Shown: positions 45,568 to 55,441, numbered from the stretch's first letter. The stretch is DNA of 64,000 nt from Actinokineospora pegani (GCF_009745975.1 NZ_WHOL01000074.1:1-64000); one strand, 5' to 3'. Notes: generated from the sequence alone by a model not told the origin. A program made the numbers and translations.

Positions 45568-46884
45568 ATGACGACGCCAGGACAGCCAGACAGAGCAGGC
45601 TCCCGGAGCCTGGACCCGCACCTGCGGCGCTACGCGGCGCGCGCGGCGGGGATGACCGCATCCGAGGTCAGGGCGCTGTTCGCGGTGGCGTCCCGGCCCG
45701 AGGTGGTCTCGCTGGCGGGCGGGATGCCCAACCTGGCGGCGCTGCCGCTGGAGTCGCTGTCCGACCAGGTCGGCCAGATCATCGCCGAGGAGGGGCTCAC
45801 CGCCCTGCAGTACGGCTCGGCGCACGGCGTCCCGCGGCTGCGCGAGCAGATCTGCGAGGTCATGGCCCTGGAGGGCATCACCGGCCACCCGGACGACCTG
45901 GTCGTGACGGTGGGCTCGCAGATGGCCCTGGACCTGGTCACCCGCATCTTCTGCGACCCGGGCGACATCGTGCTGGCCGAGGGCCCGTCGTACGTCGGCG
46001 CGCTGGGGACCTTCGCGTCGTACCAGTGCGAGGTCCGGCACGTGGTGATGGACGAGCACGGCCTCGTCCCCGCCGCGCTGCGCGAGGCGCTGGACCAGGC
46101 CGCGAAGGCCGGGCGCCGGGTGAAGTTCCTCTACACGATCCCGAACTTCAACAACCCCGCAGGCGTGACGATGGCCGTCGAGCGGCGCTCCGAGGTGCTC
46201 GACATCTGCGCCGCGCACGACGTCATGGTGGTCGAGGACAACCCGTACGGCCTGCTCGGCTTCGACGGCCAGATCTACCCGGCGCTGCGCTCGATGGACC
46301 GCGACAACGTCATCTACCTGGGGTCGTTCTCCAAGACCTTCGCCTCCGGCCTGCGGGTCGGCTGGGCGCTGGCCCCGCACGCGGTCCGGGAGAAGCTGGT
46401 CCTGGCCGCTGAGTCGGCGGCCCTGTGCGCGCCGACGCTCAACCAGATGATCGTGTCCCGGTACCTGGCCACGCACGACTGGAAGGGCCAGATCAAGTCC
46501 TTCCAGACCATGTACCGCGAGCGCCGCGACGCGCTGATCTCCGGCCTGGAGCAGCACATGCCCGCCGGGTGCACGTGGACCAACCCCGACGGCGGCTTCT
46601 TCGTCTGGATGACCGTCCCGGAGGGCGTGGACACCAAGGCGATGCAGCCGCGCGCGGTCACCGCCCGGGTGGCGTACGTGCCGGGCACCGGCTTCTACGC
46701 CGACGGGTTCGGCAGCCGCCAGATGCGCCTGTCGTTCTGCTACCCGCCGCCGGAGCGCATCTCCGAGGGCGTGCGGCGGCTGGCGGTCGTGCTGGCGCAG
46801 GAGATCGACCTGCTCAACACCTTCGGGCCGACCACGAGCCGCTCGCTGAGCGGGCCGCAGACGCCTTCCCCCGACACGGCCTGA
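45568..46884 (+). CDS. PLP-dependent aminotransferase class I/II (2-aminoadipate/MocR-core type)
   Basis: The 438 residues belong to fold-type I aminotransferases of the LysN/aromatic group that lack a GntR domain. Motifs are SLAGGMPNLAALPLESL near the start, LQYGSAHGVPRLREQIC, YTIPNFNNPAGVTMAVERR, the Asp in VVEDNPYGLLGF and the Schiff-base Lys in YLGSFSKTFASGLRVGW. Substrate is not clear from sequence: 2-aminoadipate, branched-chain or aromatic amino acids are possible. ATG 45568 follows GCGACGGAG. The gene lies 58 nt before the Ddl-like gene in the same direction. Confidence 0.88.
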   Translation: MTTPGQPDRAGSRSLDPHLRRYAARAAGMTASEVRALFAVASRPEVVSLAGGMPNLAALPLESLSDQVGQIIAEEGLTALQYGSAHGVPRLREQICEVMALEGITGHPDDLVVTVGSQMALDLVTRIFCDPGDIVLAEGPSYVGALGTFASYQCEVRHVVMDEHGLVPAALREALDQAAKAGRRVKFLYTIPNFNNPAGVTMAVERRSEVLDICAAHDVMVVEDNPYGLLGFDGQIYPALRSMDRDNVIYLGSFSKTFASGLRVGWALAPHAVREKLVLAAESAALCAPTLNQMIVSRYLATHDWKGQIKSFQTMYRERRDALISGLEQHMPAGCTWTNPDGGFFVWMTVPEGVDTKAMQPRAVTARVAYVPGTGFYADGFGSRQMRLSFCYPPPERISEGVRRLAVVLAQEIDLLNTFGPTTSRSLSGPQTPSPDTA

Positions 46885-46942
46885 GCGCGGCGGCGGGGTA
46901 CCGTCCGGTGCCCGTCCGCTGAACCACCGCTAGGAGTGCGCC

Positions 46943-47893
46943 GTGTCCGACCACTGGGTTGCCGTGCTGGCCGGGGGCCTGTCCCACGAGCGCGACGTGT
47001 CGCTGCGCTCGGGCCGCCGGGTGTCGGCCGCGCTGCGCTCGGTCGGGATCACGGTGGAGGAGTGGGACGCCGACGCGTCGCTGCTGCCCCGGCTGCGCGA
47101 CTCGCGCCCGGACGCCGTGGTCATCGCCCTGCACGGCGGCGAGGGGGAGAACGGGTCGATCCAGACCGTCCTCGACCTGATGGGCGTGCCGTACGTGGGC
47201 GCCGGGGTCGACGCGTGCCGCCGGGCGTGGGACAAGCCGTCGGCCAAGGCGGAGCTGCGCCGGGCCGGGCTGCTGACCCCGGACTGGGTCGTGCTGCCGC
47301 ACCAGGCGTTCCGGGAGCTGGGGGCGCGGCCGGTGCTGGATTCGATGGTCGAGCGGCTCGGGCTGCCGATGATGCTCAAGCCCGACCAGGGCGGCTCGGC
47401 GCTGGGCGCGCAGGTCGTGCGCGAGGCGGCGGAGCTGCCCACGGCGATGGTGGGTTGCCTGGCCTACAGCGACTCGGTGCTGGCCGAGCGCTACGTCGCC
47501 GGGGTGGAGGTGGCGGTGACGGTCATCGAGGACCAGGACGGCCCGCGCGCGCTGCCCGCCGTGGAGATCACGCCCGCGTCCGGCGTCTACGACTACACCG
47601 CCCGCTACACCGCCGGGCTCACGACCTTCCACACCCCGGCGCGCCTGGCGCCGCCGGTGGCCGAGGCGGTCGCGGACCTGGCCGTGTCGGCGCACCGGTT
47701 GCTCGGGTTGCGGGACGTGTCCCGCACCGACGCCGTTGTCGACGCCGACGGTGCGGTCCACTTCCTCGAGGTGAACGTCTCCCCGGGGCTGACCGAGACC
47801 TCGCTGGTGCCGATGGCGTTCGAGGCGGCCGGTCTGTCCTTCGGGGAGACCTACGCGGAGCTCGTCGAGCGGGCCATCAGCCGCTCACTTTGA
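46943..47893 (+). CDS. D-alanine-D-alanine ligase family ATP-grasp enzyme
   Basis: The 316 residues show the Ddl fold: VAVLAGGLSHERDVSLRSGR (N-terminal substrate domain), VVIALHGGEGENGSIQTVLD, MMLKPDQGGSALGA (ATP-grasp glycine loop) and HFLEVNVSPGLTETSLVPMA (metal-binding residues). It is shorter than housekeeping Ddl (about 350-370), and a separate essential ddl is expected elsewhere. It may be a specialised dipeptide ligase or a second D-Ala-D-Ala ligase. GTG 46943 follows AGGAG. Linkage to the aminotransferase gene may be functional. Confidence 0.85.
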   Translation: MSDHWVAVLAGGLSHERDVSLRSGRRVSAALRSVGITVEEWDADASLLPRLRDSRPDAVVIALHGGEGENGSIQTVLDLMGVPYVGAGVDACRRAWDKPSAKAELRRAGLLTPDWVVLPHQAFRELGARPVLDSMVERLGLPMMLKPDQGGSALGAQVVREAAELPTAMVGCLAYSDSVLAERYVAGVEVAVTVIEDQDGPRALPAVEITPASGVYDYTARYTAGLTTFHTPARLAPPVAEAVADLAVSAHRLLGLRDVSRTDAVVDADGAVHFLEVNVSPGLTETSLVPMAFEAAGLSFGETYAELVERAISRSL

Positions 47894-47962
47894 GCAATTT
47901 CCCGACACGCACAGCAATCGTCACCGTGACATAAGACCCCGGTGTGATGCCATGCGGCCGTT

Positions 47963-48955
47963 TCATGTCTGATTTGCCCCTTTGTCGGACATCATCTCGA
48001 CGATGCGCTCCAGGTCGTCGACCGACCCGAACTCGACCACGATGCGGCCCTTGCGGCGGCCCAACTCGACCTTGACCCTGGTGTCGAACTTGTCGGAGAG
48101 CCGCTCGGCGACCGCCTGGAGGCCGGGCGCCTGCATCGGCTTGCGCGGGGCGACCTTCGGCTTGGCCGGGGCGGCGCCCTTCGCCAGGGTCACCGCCTCC
48201 TCGGTCGCGCGCACCGACAACCCCTCGGCGACGATGCGCGTGGCCAACTCCTCCTGCGCCCCCGCGTCGTCCAGACCGAGCAGCGCGCGGGCGTGCCCGG
48301 CCGAGAGCACCCCGGCCGCGACCCGGCGCTGCACGGGGAGGGGGAGCTTGAGCAGCCGGATGGTGTTGGTGATGACCGGCCTGCTGCGGCCGATCCGCCC
48401 GGCGAGCTCCTCGTGCGTCACGGCGAACTCGTCGAGCAACTGCTGGTAGGCCGCCGCCTCCTCCAGCGGGTTGAGCTGGACGCGGTGGATGTTCTCCAGC
48501 AGGGCGTCGCGCAGCATGGCGTCGTCGGCGGTCTGCCGCACGATCGCCGGGATGCGCTCGAGCCCGGCCTGCTGCGAGGCGCGCAGCCGCCGCTCGCCCA
48601 TGACGAGTTCGAAGGTGTCGCCGCCGAGCTCGCGCACCACGATCGGCTGCATGAGGCCGAACTCGCGGATGGAGTGCTCCAGCTCGCTGAGCGCCTCCTC
48701 GTCGAAGACCTGCCGGGGCTGCTTCGGGTTCGCCGTGATCGCCGAGATCGGGATCTCCCGGTAGACCGCGCCCGCGACGTGCTGCGGCTCCGGTTCGACC
48801 GCGACGGCGGGGGATGAGGTGGGCGACGGCCTCGGCAGCGTGCGCCCGGCCGGGGCGGGCTGGCCGGTGTCGCCGCCGCCCGTCGGTGGACCTTGGGGGA
48901 TGAGCGCGGCGAGACCGCGGCCCAGTCCTCCCTTGCGTCCGGCAGGTCCACTCAT
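47963..48955 (-). CDS. parB: Chromosome-partitioning protein ParB
   Basis: CTP-dependent DNA clamp that loads at parS and organises the origin region. The 330 residues include the ParB N-terminal CTPase region ([40 protein letters not shown] containing GERRxRA), the helix-turn-helix ([20 protein letters not shown]) and a C-terminal dimerisation domain (about 285-330). A Pro/Thr-rich N-terminal linker follows the basic [15 protein letters not shown] segment, which resembles the ParA-contacting peptide. The start overlaps the parA stop (TGATG). Confidence 0.96.
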   Translation of the reverse strand: MSGPAGRKGGLGRGLAALIPQGPPTGGGDTGQPAPAGRTLPRPSPTSSPAVAVEPEPQHVAGAVYREIPISAITANPKQPRQVFDEEALSELEHSIREFGLMQPIVVRELGGDTFELVMGERRLRASQQAGLERIPAIVRQTADDAMLRDALLENIHRVQLNPLEEAAAYQQLLDEFAVTHEELAGRIGRSRPVITNTIRLLKLPLPVQRRVAAGVLSAGHARALLGLDDAGAQEELATRIVAEGLSVRATEEAVTLAKGAAPAKPKVAPRKPMQAPGLQAVAERLSDKFDTRVKVELGRRKGRIVVEFGSVDDLERIVEMMSDKGANQT

Positions 48956-49851
48956 CAGTGCCTCTCCGCTCCTCGTTCGGCAACCTCGCGCGCGGCGTCC
49001 AAGTAGCTCAGGGAGCCGCGGGAGCCCGGGTCGTAGGCGAGCACGGTCTGCCCGTAGCCGGGTGCCTCGGAGACCTTCACGCTGCGCGGGATGACGGTCC
49101 GCAGCACCGTGTCGCCGAAGTGGTGGCGCACCTCGGTGGTCACCTGGTCGGCGAGCTTGGTGCGACCGTCGTACATGGTGAGCAGGATGGTGGAGACCAC
49201 CAGGGAGCGGTTCAGGTGCGCCTGCACCAGCTCGATGTTGCGCAGTAGCTGACTGAGCCCCTCCAGCGCGTAGTACTCGCACTGGATCGGGATGAGCACC
49301 TCCTGCGCGGCGACCATCGCGTTCACCGTGAGCAGCCCGAGCGAGGGCGGGCAGTCGATGAAGACGTAGTCCGGGTTCAGCTCGTCGAGCGCCTCGTCGG
49401 TCAGCGCCTCCTTGAGCCGTGCCTCCCGGTTCTCCATGGAGACCAACTCGATCTCCACACCGGCGAGGTCGATCGTCGCGGGCACGCAGAACAGGTTGTC
49501 CGACTGGTCGCTCACGGCGGCGGCGTCGGCGAGGGTCAGCTCGCCGAGCAGCACCTCGTAGATCGACGGCGTGCCGGACCGGTGCTCGATCCCGAGCGCG
49601 GTGCTGGCGTTGCCCTGCGGGTCGAGGTCGATGACGAGCACCTTGAGCCCGTGCATCGCCAGCGCCGCCGCCAGGTTCACCGTGCTGGTCGTCTTGCCGA
49701 CGCCGCCCTTCTGGTTGGCGACGGTCAGCACGCGGCGGTGGGTGGGGCGGGGGAACATCCGGTCGGGGTGCTTGAGCCGGGTGGCGCGCGCCGCCTCCTC
49801 GGCGATCGGCGTCCAGCCCGAGACGGCGTTGGGGGAGGGCTGGTCCATCAT
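48955..49851 (-). CDS. parA: Chromosome-partitioning ATPase ParA
   Basis: Deviant Walker-type ATPase that moves ParB-parS complexes. ATG 49851 (then ATG 49848) lies 5-8 nt after a GGGGGG ribosome site; GTG 49857 is an alternative. The product has about 298 residues: a short N-terminal extension, then [20 protein letters not shown] (deviant Walker A), [20 protein letters not shown] (Walker A'), and [20 protein letters not shown] (Walker B). A parS site lies 17 bp upstream. It is co-transcribed with parB and probably with rsmG. Confidence 0.96.
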   Translation of the reverse strand: MMDQPSPNAVSGWTPIAEEAARATRLKHPDRMFPRPTHRRVLTVANQKGGVGKTTSTVNLAAALAMHGLKVLVIDLDPQGNASTALGIEHRSGTPSIYEVLLGELTLADAAAVSDQSDNLFCVPATIDLAGVEIELVSMENREARLKEALTDEALDELNPDYVFIDCPPSLGLLTVNAMVAAQEVLIPIQCEYYALEGLSQLLRNIELVQAHLNRSLVVSTILLTMYDGRTKLADQVTTEVRHHFGDTVLRTVIPRSVKVSEAPGYGQTVLAYDPGSRGSLSYLDAAREVAERGAERH

Positions 49852-49867
49852 CAGCACCCCCCACTCA

Positions 49868-49881
49868 GTTTCACGTGGAAC
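49868..49881. other. parS site 1 (upstream of parA)
   Basis: GTTTCACGTGGAAC differs by one base from the GTTTCACGTGAAAC core of the universal parS palindrome. It lies in the parA-rsmG gap, where ParB binding may also regulate parAB. Confidence 0.85.
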
Positions 49882-49896
49882 ATCATGGCTCCGATC

Positions 49897-50601
49897 TCAA
49901 GCTCGGTGTGCACGCTGATCCCTTCTGGTCCGCCCAGGCCGTTCGCGCCTGCCCGCGGACTTCACACGTTCGATGACGACCACGGTCGTCGGTTCGTCGA
50001 GCTGAGCGCCGCAGGTCTCGACCCGGGCCTTGCCGCCGCCCAACCTGGAGATGGCCACCTGGTCCCGCTCGATCTCCTCGGCCGCACTGGCCCCCTTCAG
50101 CGCCACCAGGCTGCCGCCTTCGCGGAGCAGCGGAAGGCACCACCCGGAGAGCTTGGCCAGCGGGGCGACCGCGCGGGCGGTGACCACGTCGGCTCCCGCC
50201 ACCTCGTCACGCACGGCGCGCTCCTCCGCGCGCCCCCGAACCACGCTGACCGTCGACAGGCCCAGAGTCTCCACGACCTCGTCCAGCCACGCCACCCGCC
50301 GAGCCATCGGCTCCACCAACGTCACCTCCAGGTCCGGCCGGGCGATCGCCAGCGGGACACCGGGCAACCCGGCCCCCGACCCGACGTCGACCACCCGAAC
50401 CCCCTCGGGCACCCGCTCCTCCAGCACCGCCGAGTTCAGCACGTGCCGTCCCCACAGCCGCTCGACCTCACGCGGTCCGATCAGTCCCCGCTCCACGCCG
50501 TGCGCAGTCAGCAGCCGGACGAACTCCACGGCGAGCCCCACCCGCTCCCCGAAGACCGCCCCGGCGACCGAGGGCACCTCCACCGGCTCAACCTCGGTCA
50601 T
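49897..50601 (-). CDS. rsmG: 16S rRNA (guanine-N7) methyltransferase RsmG (GidB)
   Basis: Methylates G527 of 16S rRNA with SAM; loss gives low-level streptomycin resistance in other bacteria. ATG 50601 (MTEVEPVEVPSVAGAVFGER) gives 234 residues; the longer in-frame start at 50643 would run across a parS site. Motifs are GLIGPREVERLWGRHVLNSA, VVDVGSGAGLPGVPLAIARP (SAM site) and VVTARAVAPLAKLSGWCLPL. The tail is basic (RRERPGRTRRDQRAHRA). It precedes parA by 45 nt in the classic gidB-parA-parB order. Confidence 0.95.
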   Translation of the reverse strand: MTEVEPVEVPSVAGAVFGERVGLAVEFVRLLTAHGVERGLIGPREVERLWGRHVLNSAVLEERVPEGVRVVDVGSGAGLPGVPLAIARPDLEVTLVEPMARRVAWLDEVVETLGLSTVSVVRGRAEERAVRDEVAGADVVTARAVAPLAKLSGWCLPLLREGGSLVALKGASAAEEIERDQVAISRLGGGKARVETCGAQLDEPTTVVVIERVKSAGRRERPGRTRRDQRAHRA

Positions 50602-50616
50602 GCCAACCCCACTCCA

Positions 50617-50632
50617 TGTTCCACGTGAAACC
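50617..50632. other. parS site 2 (upstream of rsmG)
   Basis: TGTTCCACGTGAAACC matches the parS palindrome TGTTNCACGTGAAACA with one change at the last base. It lies 15 bp upstream of the rsmG start. Confidence 0.85.
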
Positions 50633-50688
50633 CGCTCGCCCATTGTTGCCCATAACCCAGAGTGGAGACCCCCAACCCGCCCGCACCC

Positions 50689-50704
50689 GGTTCCACGTGA
50701 AACC
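50689..50704. other. parS site 3
   Basis: GGTTCCACGTGAAACC is a parS-like palindrome with one asymmetric position, in the rsmG-jag gap. It lies 57 bp from site 2 by left ends. Confidence 0.85.
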
Positions 50705-50712
50705 GGCTGGAC

Positions 50713-50728
50713 AGTTCCACGTGAAACA
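50713..50728. other. parS site 4
   Basis: AGTTCCACGTGAAACA is a near-perfect parS sequence 24 bp beyond site 3. Together with site 2, three sites lie within 112 bp. Confidence 0.85.
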
Positions 50729-50731
50729 CAA

Positions 50732-50766
50732 AGCGGGCCTCCCCCTGACGAAAGGGGAGGCCCGCT
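50732..50766 (-). terminator. Terminator of the rpmH-rnpA-yidD-yidC-jag operon
   Basis: AGCGGGCCTCCCC (50732-50744) and GGGGAGGCCCGCT (50754-50766) form a perfect 13-bp stem with a 9-nt loop, 16 nt after the jag stop. It separates that operon from rsmG-parA-parB. Confidence 0.75.
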
Positions 50767-50781
50767 CGGAAGCTCGTCGCA

Positions 50782-51336
50782 CTACTGCGGGAAGACGACC
50801 ACGCGCCTGCGCGGGTCTTCGCCCTCGCTCTCGCTGTGCACGCCCGACACGGTCGCCACCGCGTCGTGGACCACCTTGCGCTCGAAGGGGGTCATGGGCT
50901 GGAGGCGGGCGCGCTCGCCGGTTTCGAGGACCTTCTTGGCGGTCGCGCGACCGAGGTCGGACAGCTCGTCCCGGCGGTCGGCGCGCCAGCCCGCGATGTC
51001 GAGCATCAGTCTGCTGCGGGTGCCCGTCTCCTGCTGGACGGCGAGGCGGGTCAGCTCCTGCAGCGCCTCGAGCACGTTGCCGCGGGGACCGACGAGCTTC
51101 TCCAGGTCCTCGCCGCCGTCGATGCTCACGACCGCCCGGCTGGCTTCGACATCGAGGTCGATGTCGCCGTCGTAGTCGAGGACGTCGAGGAGGCGCTCCA
51201 GGTAGTCGCCTGCGATGTCGCCCTCCTGGACCAACAGCTCCTCGGTGGTCGGGCCGCTGCGCGCGTCAGCGTCCGTGGTGCCCTCGGCCTGGTCGGTCGC
51301 CACCTGGTCGGTCGCTTCCTGCACCGTCTCCGGCAC
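50782..51336 (-). CDS. jag: Jag/KhpB-type single-stranded nucleic-acid-binding protein (KH + R3H)
   Basis: RNA-binding protein linked to cell division and cell-wall control in other bacteria. The 184 residues have an acidic N terminus (no Jag_N domain is evident), a KH-II domain (about 60-125; SIDGGEDLEKLVGPRGNVLE, ALQELTRLAV) and an R3H domain (about 130-184; MPFERKVVHDAV-type core RLQPMTPFERKVVHDAVATV, ending RRRVVVFPQ). GTG 51336 follows GAGAGGAG. It lies 27 nt after yidC in the conserved operon. Confidence 0.92.
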   Translation of the reverse strand: MPETVQEATDQVATDQAEGTTDADARSGPTTEELLVQEGDIAGDYLERLLDVLDYDGDIDLDVEASRAVVSIDGGEDLEKLVGPRGNVLEALQELTRLAVQQETGTRSRLMLDIAGWRADRRDELSDLGRATAKKVLETGERARLQPMTPFERKVVHDAVATVSGVHSESEGEDPRRRVVVFPQ

Positions 51337-51363
51337 GGTTTCTCCTCTCCGGGTCGGACCGCG

Positions 51364-52410
51364 TCAGCGGTTCTTCCGACCCGACTTCTTGCTGCGGGAT
51401 CGGTCCGTCATCAGACCGGGAACCTGGGGGTCGCTCGACGCGTTCCGCTCGGCGGCGCTGTCGGTGGACTCGCCCTGCCCCTCGATGGGGGAGGAGGGCT
51501 GCTTCGAAGCCTGTGCCTTCTGGCCGGGCTGCGGCTTCTGACCGGGCTGGGGCTTCTGACCGGTCCTGGGCTTCTGCCCCGGCTTGGGCGCGGCGGCGGT
51601 GCGCTTGGCGAGCGCGGCCTCCTTGGCGGCGGCCTCCTCGGCGTCGATCTTCTTGTAGACGAAGCGCTGCTGCCAGAGGGTCCAGCTGTTGTTGCTCAGC
51701 CAGTACATGATCAGACCGATGGGGAAGAAGAAGCCACCGACGAGCACACCCAGCGGGAAGATGTAGAGCGTCAGCTTGTTCATGATCGCGGTCTGCGGGG
51801 TGGCGGCGTCCGGGTTCTGCCTGCCGACCGAGTGGCGCGCGGTCAGGTGGGTCAGCGCGCTGGCGGCGATCATCAGCGGGATGGCCACGGCGATGATCGC
51901 ACCGCGCGAGACCTCGAAGCCGTTGATGTTCAGCTCGGCGGCGGGCTGGGTGATGTAGTTGCCCAAGCGGGCGCCGAGCAGGTTGGCGTCGATGTAGGAC
52001 GAGACGCCCTGCTCGTCGAAGAAGTAGTTCTCGGTCTTGCCCGGCTTGAACTCGCGCAGCACGTGGAACAGGCCGATGAAGACCGGGATCTGCAGCAGCA
52101 TCGGCAGGCAGCCGCCCAGCGGGTTGACGCCGTGCTGCGACTGAAGCTTCTGCATCTCCTGCGCGAGCTTCTGCTTGTCGTTGGCGTACTTCTTCTGGAG
52201 CTTCTTGATCTCCGGCGCGAACTCCTGCATCTTCTTCATGGAGCGCACCTGGTTGACCATGGGCTTGAACATCAGCGCGCGCAGCGTGAAGACCAGGAAC
52301 ACGATGCCCAGCGCCCACGAGATGGCGCTCGACTCACCGAAGACGTGGCCGAAGACCCAGTGCCAACACCAGAGGATGAAGGACACCGGGTAGTAGATGA
52401 AATCGAGCAC
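51364..52410 (-). CDS. yidC: Membrane protein insertase YidC/OxaA
   Basis: Inserts and folds membrane proteins with or without SecYEG. The 348 residues include five hydrophobic helices; the 60KD_IMP core is seen in IVFLVFTLRALMFKPMVNQV, GCLPMLLQIPVFIGLFHVLR and FPIGLIMYWLSNNSWTLWQQ. The C-terminal 80 residues form a basic, Gly/Pro/Gln-rich tail with repeated KPQPGQK units, probably binding the ribosome. GTG 52410 lies 3 nt after the yidD stop. The N-terminal periplasmic domain of proteobacterial YidC is absent, as in other Gram-positives. Confidence 0.95.
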   Translation of the reverse strand: MLDFIYYPVSFILWCWHWVFGHVFGESSAISWALGIVFLVFTLRALMFKPMVNQVRSMKKMQEFAPEIKKLQKKYANDKQKLAQEMQKLQSQHGVNPLGGCLPMLLQIPVFIGLFHVLREFKPGKTENYFFDEQGVSSYIDANLLGARLGNYITQPAAELNINGFEVSRGAIIAVAIPLMIAASALTHLTARHSVGRQNPDAATPQTAIMNKLTLYIFPLGVLVGGFFFPIGLIMYWLSNNSWTLWQQRFVYKKIDAEEAAAKEAALAKRTAAAPKPGQKPRTGQKPQPGQKPQPGQKAQASKQPSSPIEGQGESTDSAAERNASSDPQVPGLMTDRSRSKKSGRKNR

Positions 52411-52413
52411 GGA

Positions 52414-52746
52414 CTACTCCTCGGTGGCTGATCGGTCTGCCGGGCTGCTGTTCTTCCCGGGATCGGTCTTGGTTGTCCTCGGCGGGACGGGATCGAGCCC
52501 GCCGGGGTGCCAGGGCCCGCACCGCAGCAGTCTGCGCACGGCGAGCCAGACGCCGCGCAGCGCGCCGTGGACGGTGATCGCCTCGACGGCGTAGGTGCTG
52601 CAACTGGGGTAGAAGCGGCAGGCGGGCGGCAGGTACGGCGAGATCCACCTGCGGTAGCCGTGCACCGGGAGTAGCAGGACGCGGGCGACCAGCCCGGGGC
52701 GCGCGGGCGCGTCCCCGCGGTCGTCCACCGCTGTGCCGTCGTTCAC
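52414..52746 (-). CDS. yidD: Membrane protein insertion efficiency factor YidD
   Basis: Small amphipathic protein (110 residues) that aids YidC-dependent insertion. The DUF37 core is clear: [20 protein letters not shown], then [20 protein letters not shown] and [18 protein letters not shown], with its conserved cysteines. The start overlaps the rnpA stop by 4 nt. Confidence 0.95.
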   Translation of the reverse strand: MNDGTAVDDRGDAPARPGLVARVLLLPVHGYRRWISPYLPPACRFYPSCSTYAVEAITVHGALRGVWLAVRRLLRCGPWHPGGLDPVPPRTTKTDPGKNSSPADRSATEE

Positions 52747-53171
52747 GCCCCACCGCCAGTCCGCGGATCGGTGCCACCGGCCGCCAGGCCGAGCCTGCGC
52801 AGCGCGGCGTCGAAGTCGCGGCCGAGCTCGGCGCTGCTCGCGGCGGCCGCCATCGGAAGTGCCCGCACGACCAACGCGCTCCCCGCGGGGAGAGTTCCGA
52901 GCCGGTCGCGGACGACGTGCCGGAGCCTGCGGGAGACCCGGTGGCGGACCACCGAGTTGCCCACCGCCTTGCTCACGACGAAACCGACCCTCGGCGCCCC
53001 GGAGGTCCGGTGCGCGCGGGGGTCGGCTTCGGGTACTGGAGTGCTCACCGGCGCCTGGCTTCCCTGCGACAAGGCGTGCAGCACGAGCCTCGGACGGCCC
53101 GCACGACGGCCACGCCTGGTCACCGTGCGGAAGTCCGCGCCGCTGGTCAGCCGAGAGGCCGCGGGGAGCAC
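52743..53171 (-). CDS. rnpA: Ribonuclease P protein component
   Basis: Protein subunit of RNase P, which matures tRNA 5' ends. The 142 residues show the opening [20 protein letters not shown], the family signature around [20 protein letters not shown] followed by [11 protein letters not shown], and a basic central helix. An insertion of about 20 residues precedes VGFVVSK. GTG 53171 lies 13 nt after the rpmH stop. Confidence 0.95.
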   Translation of the reverse strand: MLPAASRLTSGADFRTVTRRGRRAGRPRLVLHALSQGSQAPVSTPVPEADPRAHRTSGAPRVGFVVSKAVGNSVVRHRVSRRLRHVVRDRLGTLPAGSALVVRALPMAAAASSAELGRDFDAALRRLGLAAGGTDPRTGGGA

Positions 53172-53184
53172 GGCGGCGGCTGGA

Positions 53185-53322
53185 TCAGGCCGACAGCTTG
53201 CTGCGGCCCTGGCGGCGGCGGGCAGCGACGATCGCGCGACCGGCGCGGGTGCGCATGCGCAGGCGGAAGCCGTGCGTCTTGGCGCGGCGGCGGTTGTTCG
53301 GCTGGAAGGTGCGCTTGCTCAC
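53185..53322 (-). CDS. rpmH: 50S ribosomal protein bL34
   Basis: The 45 residues begin [20 protein letters not shown] and end [11 protein letters not shown], the universal bL34 sequence. GTG 53322 is the correct start; the longer in-frame reading continues into non-coding leader. It is the first gene of the minus-strand operon that leads away from dnaA. Confidence 0.97.
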   Translation of the reverse strand: MSKRTFQPNNRRRAKTHGFRLRMRTRAGRAIVAARRRQGRSKLSA

Positions 53323-53767
53323 GAGTCTGTCTCCCGGTCTGGCTGGACTGGCTTGAGTCTCCACGGCCCCCTGCCGGTGCGTGGCCGCCGGTGGCCGCAG
53401 CCCGGTCGCTTTGCACGACGGGCACGCGGAACCCACCCGCCGCAAGCGGGAGACCTTATGAGGGTACGCACCGCCCCGCCCGGCACCAAACCGGGGTCCG
53501 CCGAGCGGGGCGGCGCCTTGTGGCGGCAGGGCTGCGTTGTTACGGTGCGGACCCTTGGCCGACGGGGGGGCGGGAGCCCTGCCGGGCGGCCGCAGCCGAG
53601 CCCCTGAGTACCGTGGAGCACCCGCGTGGCGCGCTTCCTGGGGTTCGCCGTACCTTCGTGCCCGCAGAACAGTGCACAGATGTGGACAAACCTGTGGATG
53701 CCCGTTTGACGGCGCCGGTCACCCGGGTCAGCCTTGGCGATGAGCGCATGAGGGGAGGGGAGCGGCG
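53323..53767. promoter_or_regulatory. rpmH-dnaA divergent intergenic region with dnaA promoter candidate and DnaA box
   Basis: This 445-bp region holds no gene. TTGTGG (53518-53523) and TACGGT (53541-53546) with a 17-bp spacer form a plausible dnaA promoter, giving a leader of about 215 nt. A DnaA box, TGTGGACAA (53681-53689, reverse of TTGTCCACA), and a related TGTGGATG just after it lie within the leader, which would allow DnaA to repress its own gene. Confidence 0.5.
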
Positions 53768-55345
53768 GTGTCCGAGCACCAGGTGAACCTGGGTGTCGTG
53801 TGGGAACAGGTCGTGCGGGAGCTCTCCGCCGGGACCCTGTCGCCCTCGCAGCGGGCGTGGATGCGGATGACCCGCCCCATCGGCCTGTTGGACGGGACCG
53901 CGCTGCTGTCCGCGCCGAGCGACTTCGCCAAGGAGGCGATCGAGCGCGCGCTGCGCGAGCCGATCACCGCCGCGCTCTCGCGCCGCCTCGGCCGGGTCGT
54001 GTCGCTGGCGGTCAAGGTCGACGTCGCGCCCGCGCCCAGCGCCAGGCCCGCGCCGCCCGCCCCGGCCCAGACCGCGGTCATGCCGCCGCTGGGCATCGAC
54101 GGCGACACCGTCACCATCCCGGCCGAGGTCGCCGCCGGGGGCACCCCGCCGGGTCTGCCCGAGCCGCTCCCGCTCGACGACGACGACTCCGAGGAAGTGG
54201 ACGAGGAGCGCGACGGGCTCGCGGCCGTCCACGAGATCTGGCCGACCTTCACCGGCCAGCCACCGGAGACCGGGCAGCCGTTCACCGCGCCCGCCCAGCC
54301 GCAGACGTCCAAGACGCGGCTGAACGAGAAGTACAACTTCGACACCTTCGTCATCGGCGCGTCGAACCGGTTCGCGCACGCGGCGTCGGTCGCTGTCGCC
54401 GAGGCCCCGGCCAGGGCGTACAACCCGCTGTTCATCTGGGGCGAGTCGGGTCTGGGCAAGACCCACCTGCTGCACGCGGTCGGGCACTACGCGCAGCGCC
54501 TGTTCCCCGGGATGCGGGTGCGGTACGTCTCGACCGAGGAGTTCACCAACGACTTCATCAACTCGCTGCGCGACGACCGCAAGGTGGCCTTCCAGCGCCG
54601 CTACCGCGACATCGACGTGCTGCTGGTCGACGACATCCAGTTCCTCGAGGGCAAGGAAGGCACCCAGGAGGAGTTCTTCCACACCTTCAACACCCTGCAC
54701 AACTCGAACAAGCAGATCGTCGTCTCCTCCGACCGGCCGCCCAAGCGGCTGGAGACGCTGGAGGACCGGCTGCGCACCCGGTTCGAGTGGGGCCTGATCA
54801 CCGACATCCAGCCGCCCGAGCTGGAGACGCGCATCGCCATCCTGCGCAAGAAGGCCGCCCAGGACCGGCTCGCCGCCCCCGCCGAGGTGCTGGAGTTCAT
54901 CGCCGCCCGGGTCGAGGCCAACATCCGCGAACTCGAGGGCGCCCTGATCCGGGTGACCGCGTTCGCCTCCCTCAACCGCCAGCCGGTCGACGTCGCCCTG
55001 GCCGAGATCGTCCTGCGCGACCTGATCGCCGACTCCCAGGCCCCCGAGATCAGCGTCACCACGATCATGGGCGTCACCGCCGAGTACTTCGGGGTGAAGA
55101 TCGACGACCTCTGCGGCCCCGGCAAGACCAAGGCGCTGGCCCAGGCCCGGCAGATCTCGATGTACCTGTGCCGCGAGCTCACCGACCTGTCCCTGCCCAA
55201 GATCGGCCAGACCTTCGGCGGCCGCGACCACACCACGGTCATGCACGCCGACAAGAAGATCCGCAAGGAAATGGCCGAACGGCGCCGCGTGTACGACCAG
55301 GTCCAAGAGCTGACCACCCGCATCAAGCAGCGCGCCCGCGGCTGA
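53768..55345 (+). CDS. dnaA: Chromosomal replication initiator DnaA
   Basis: Binds DnaA boxes and melts oriC. The 525 residues comprise domain I (about 1-85, ending VSLAVKVDV), a long Pro-rich acidic domain II (about 86-180), the AAA+ domain III with Walker A GESGLGKT (225-232), Walker B VLLVDDI (284-290) and [18 protein letters not shown], and domain IV with the DNA-binding signature [20 protein letters not shown] and [19 protein letters not shown] 53768 follows a strong GGGGAGGGGAG. The long domain II is typical of actinomycetes. Confidence 0.98.
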   Translation: MSEHQVNLGVVWEQVVRELSAGTLSPSQRAWMRMTRPIGLLDGTALLSAPSDFAKEAIERALREPITAALSRRLGRVVSLAVKVDVAPAPSARPAPPAPAQTAVMPPLGIDGDTVTIPAEVAAGGTPPGLPEPLPLDDDDSEEVDEERDGLAAVHEIWPTFTGQPPETGQPFTAPAQPQTSKTRLNEKYNFDTFVIGASNRFAHAASVAVAEAPARAYNPLFIWGESGLGKTHLLHAVGHYAQRLFPGMRVRYVSTEEFTNDFINSLRDDRKVAFQRRYRDIDVLLVDDIQFLEGKEGTQEEFFHTFNTLHNSNKQIVVSSDRPPKRLETLEDRLRTRFEWGLITDIQPPELETRIAILRKKAAQDRLAAPAEVLEFIAARVEANIRELEGALIRVTAFASLNRQPVDVALAEIVLRDLIADSQAPEISVTTIMGVTAEYFGVKIDDLCGPGKTKALAQARQISMYLCRELTDLSLPKIGQTFGGRDHTTVMHADKKIRKEMAERRRVYDQVQELTTRIKQRARG

Positions 55346-55403
55346 CCGCCCCGGCACCGCACCCCGGTGTCCCACGCTGCCCGGTTCACGCCGGTCCTGA
55401 GCG

Positions 55404-55441
55404 TTATTGGGGCGGTGGAGCACCCTCCACCGCCCCAATAA
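55404..55441. repeat. Hairpin element a of the dnaA-dnaN array (also a dnaA terminator candidate)
   Basis: TTATTGGGGCGGTGGAG (55404-55420) and CTCCACCGCCCCAATAA (55425-55441) are perfect 17-bp arms around CACC, about 60 bp after the dnaA stop. It is the first of seven related elements and may terminate dnaA. Confidence 0.85.
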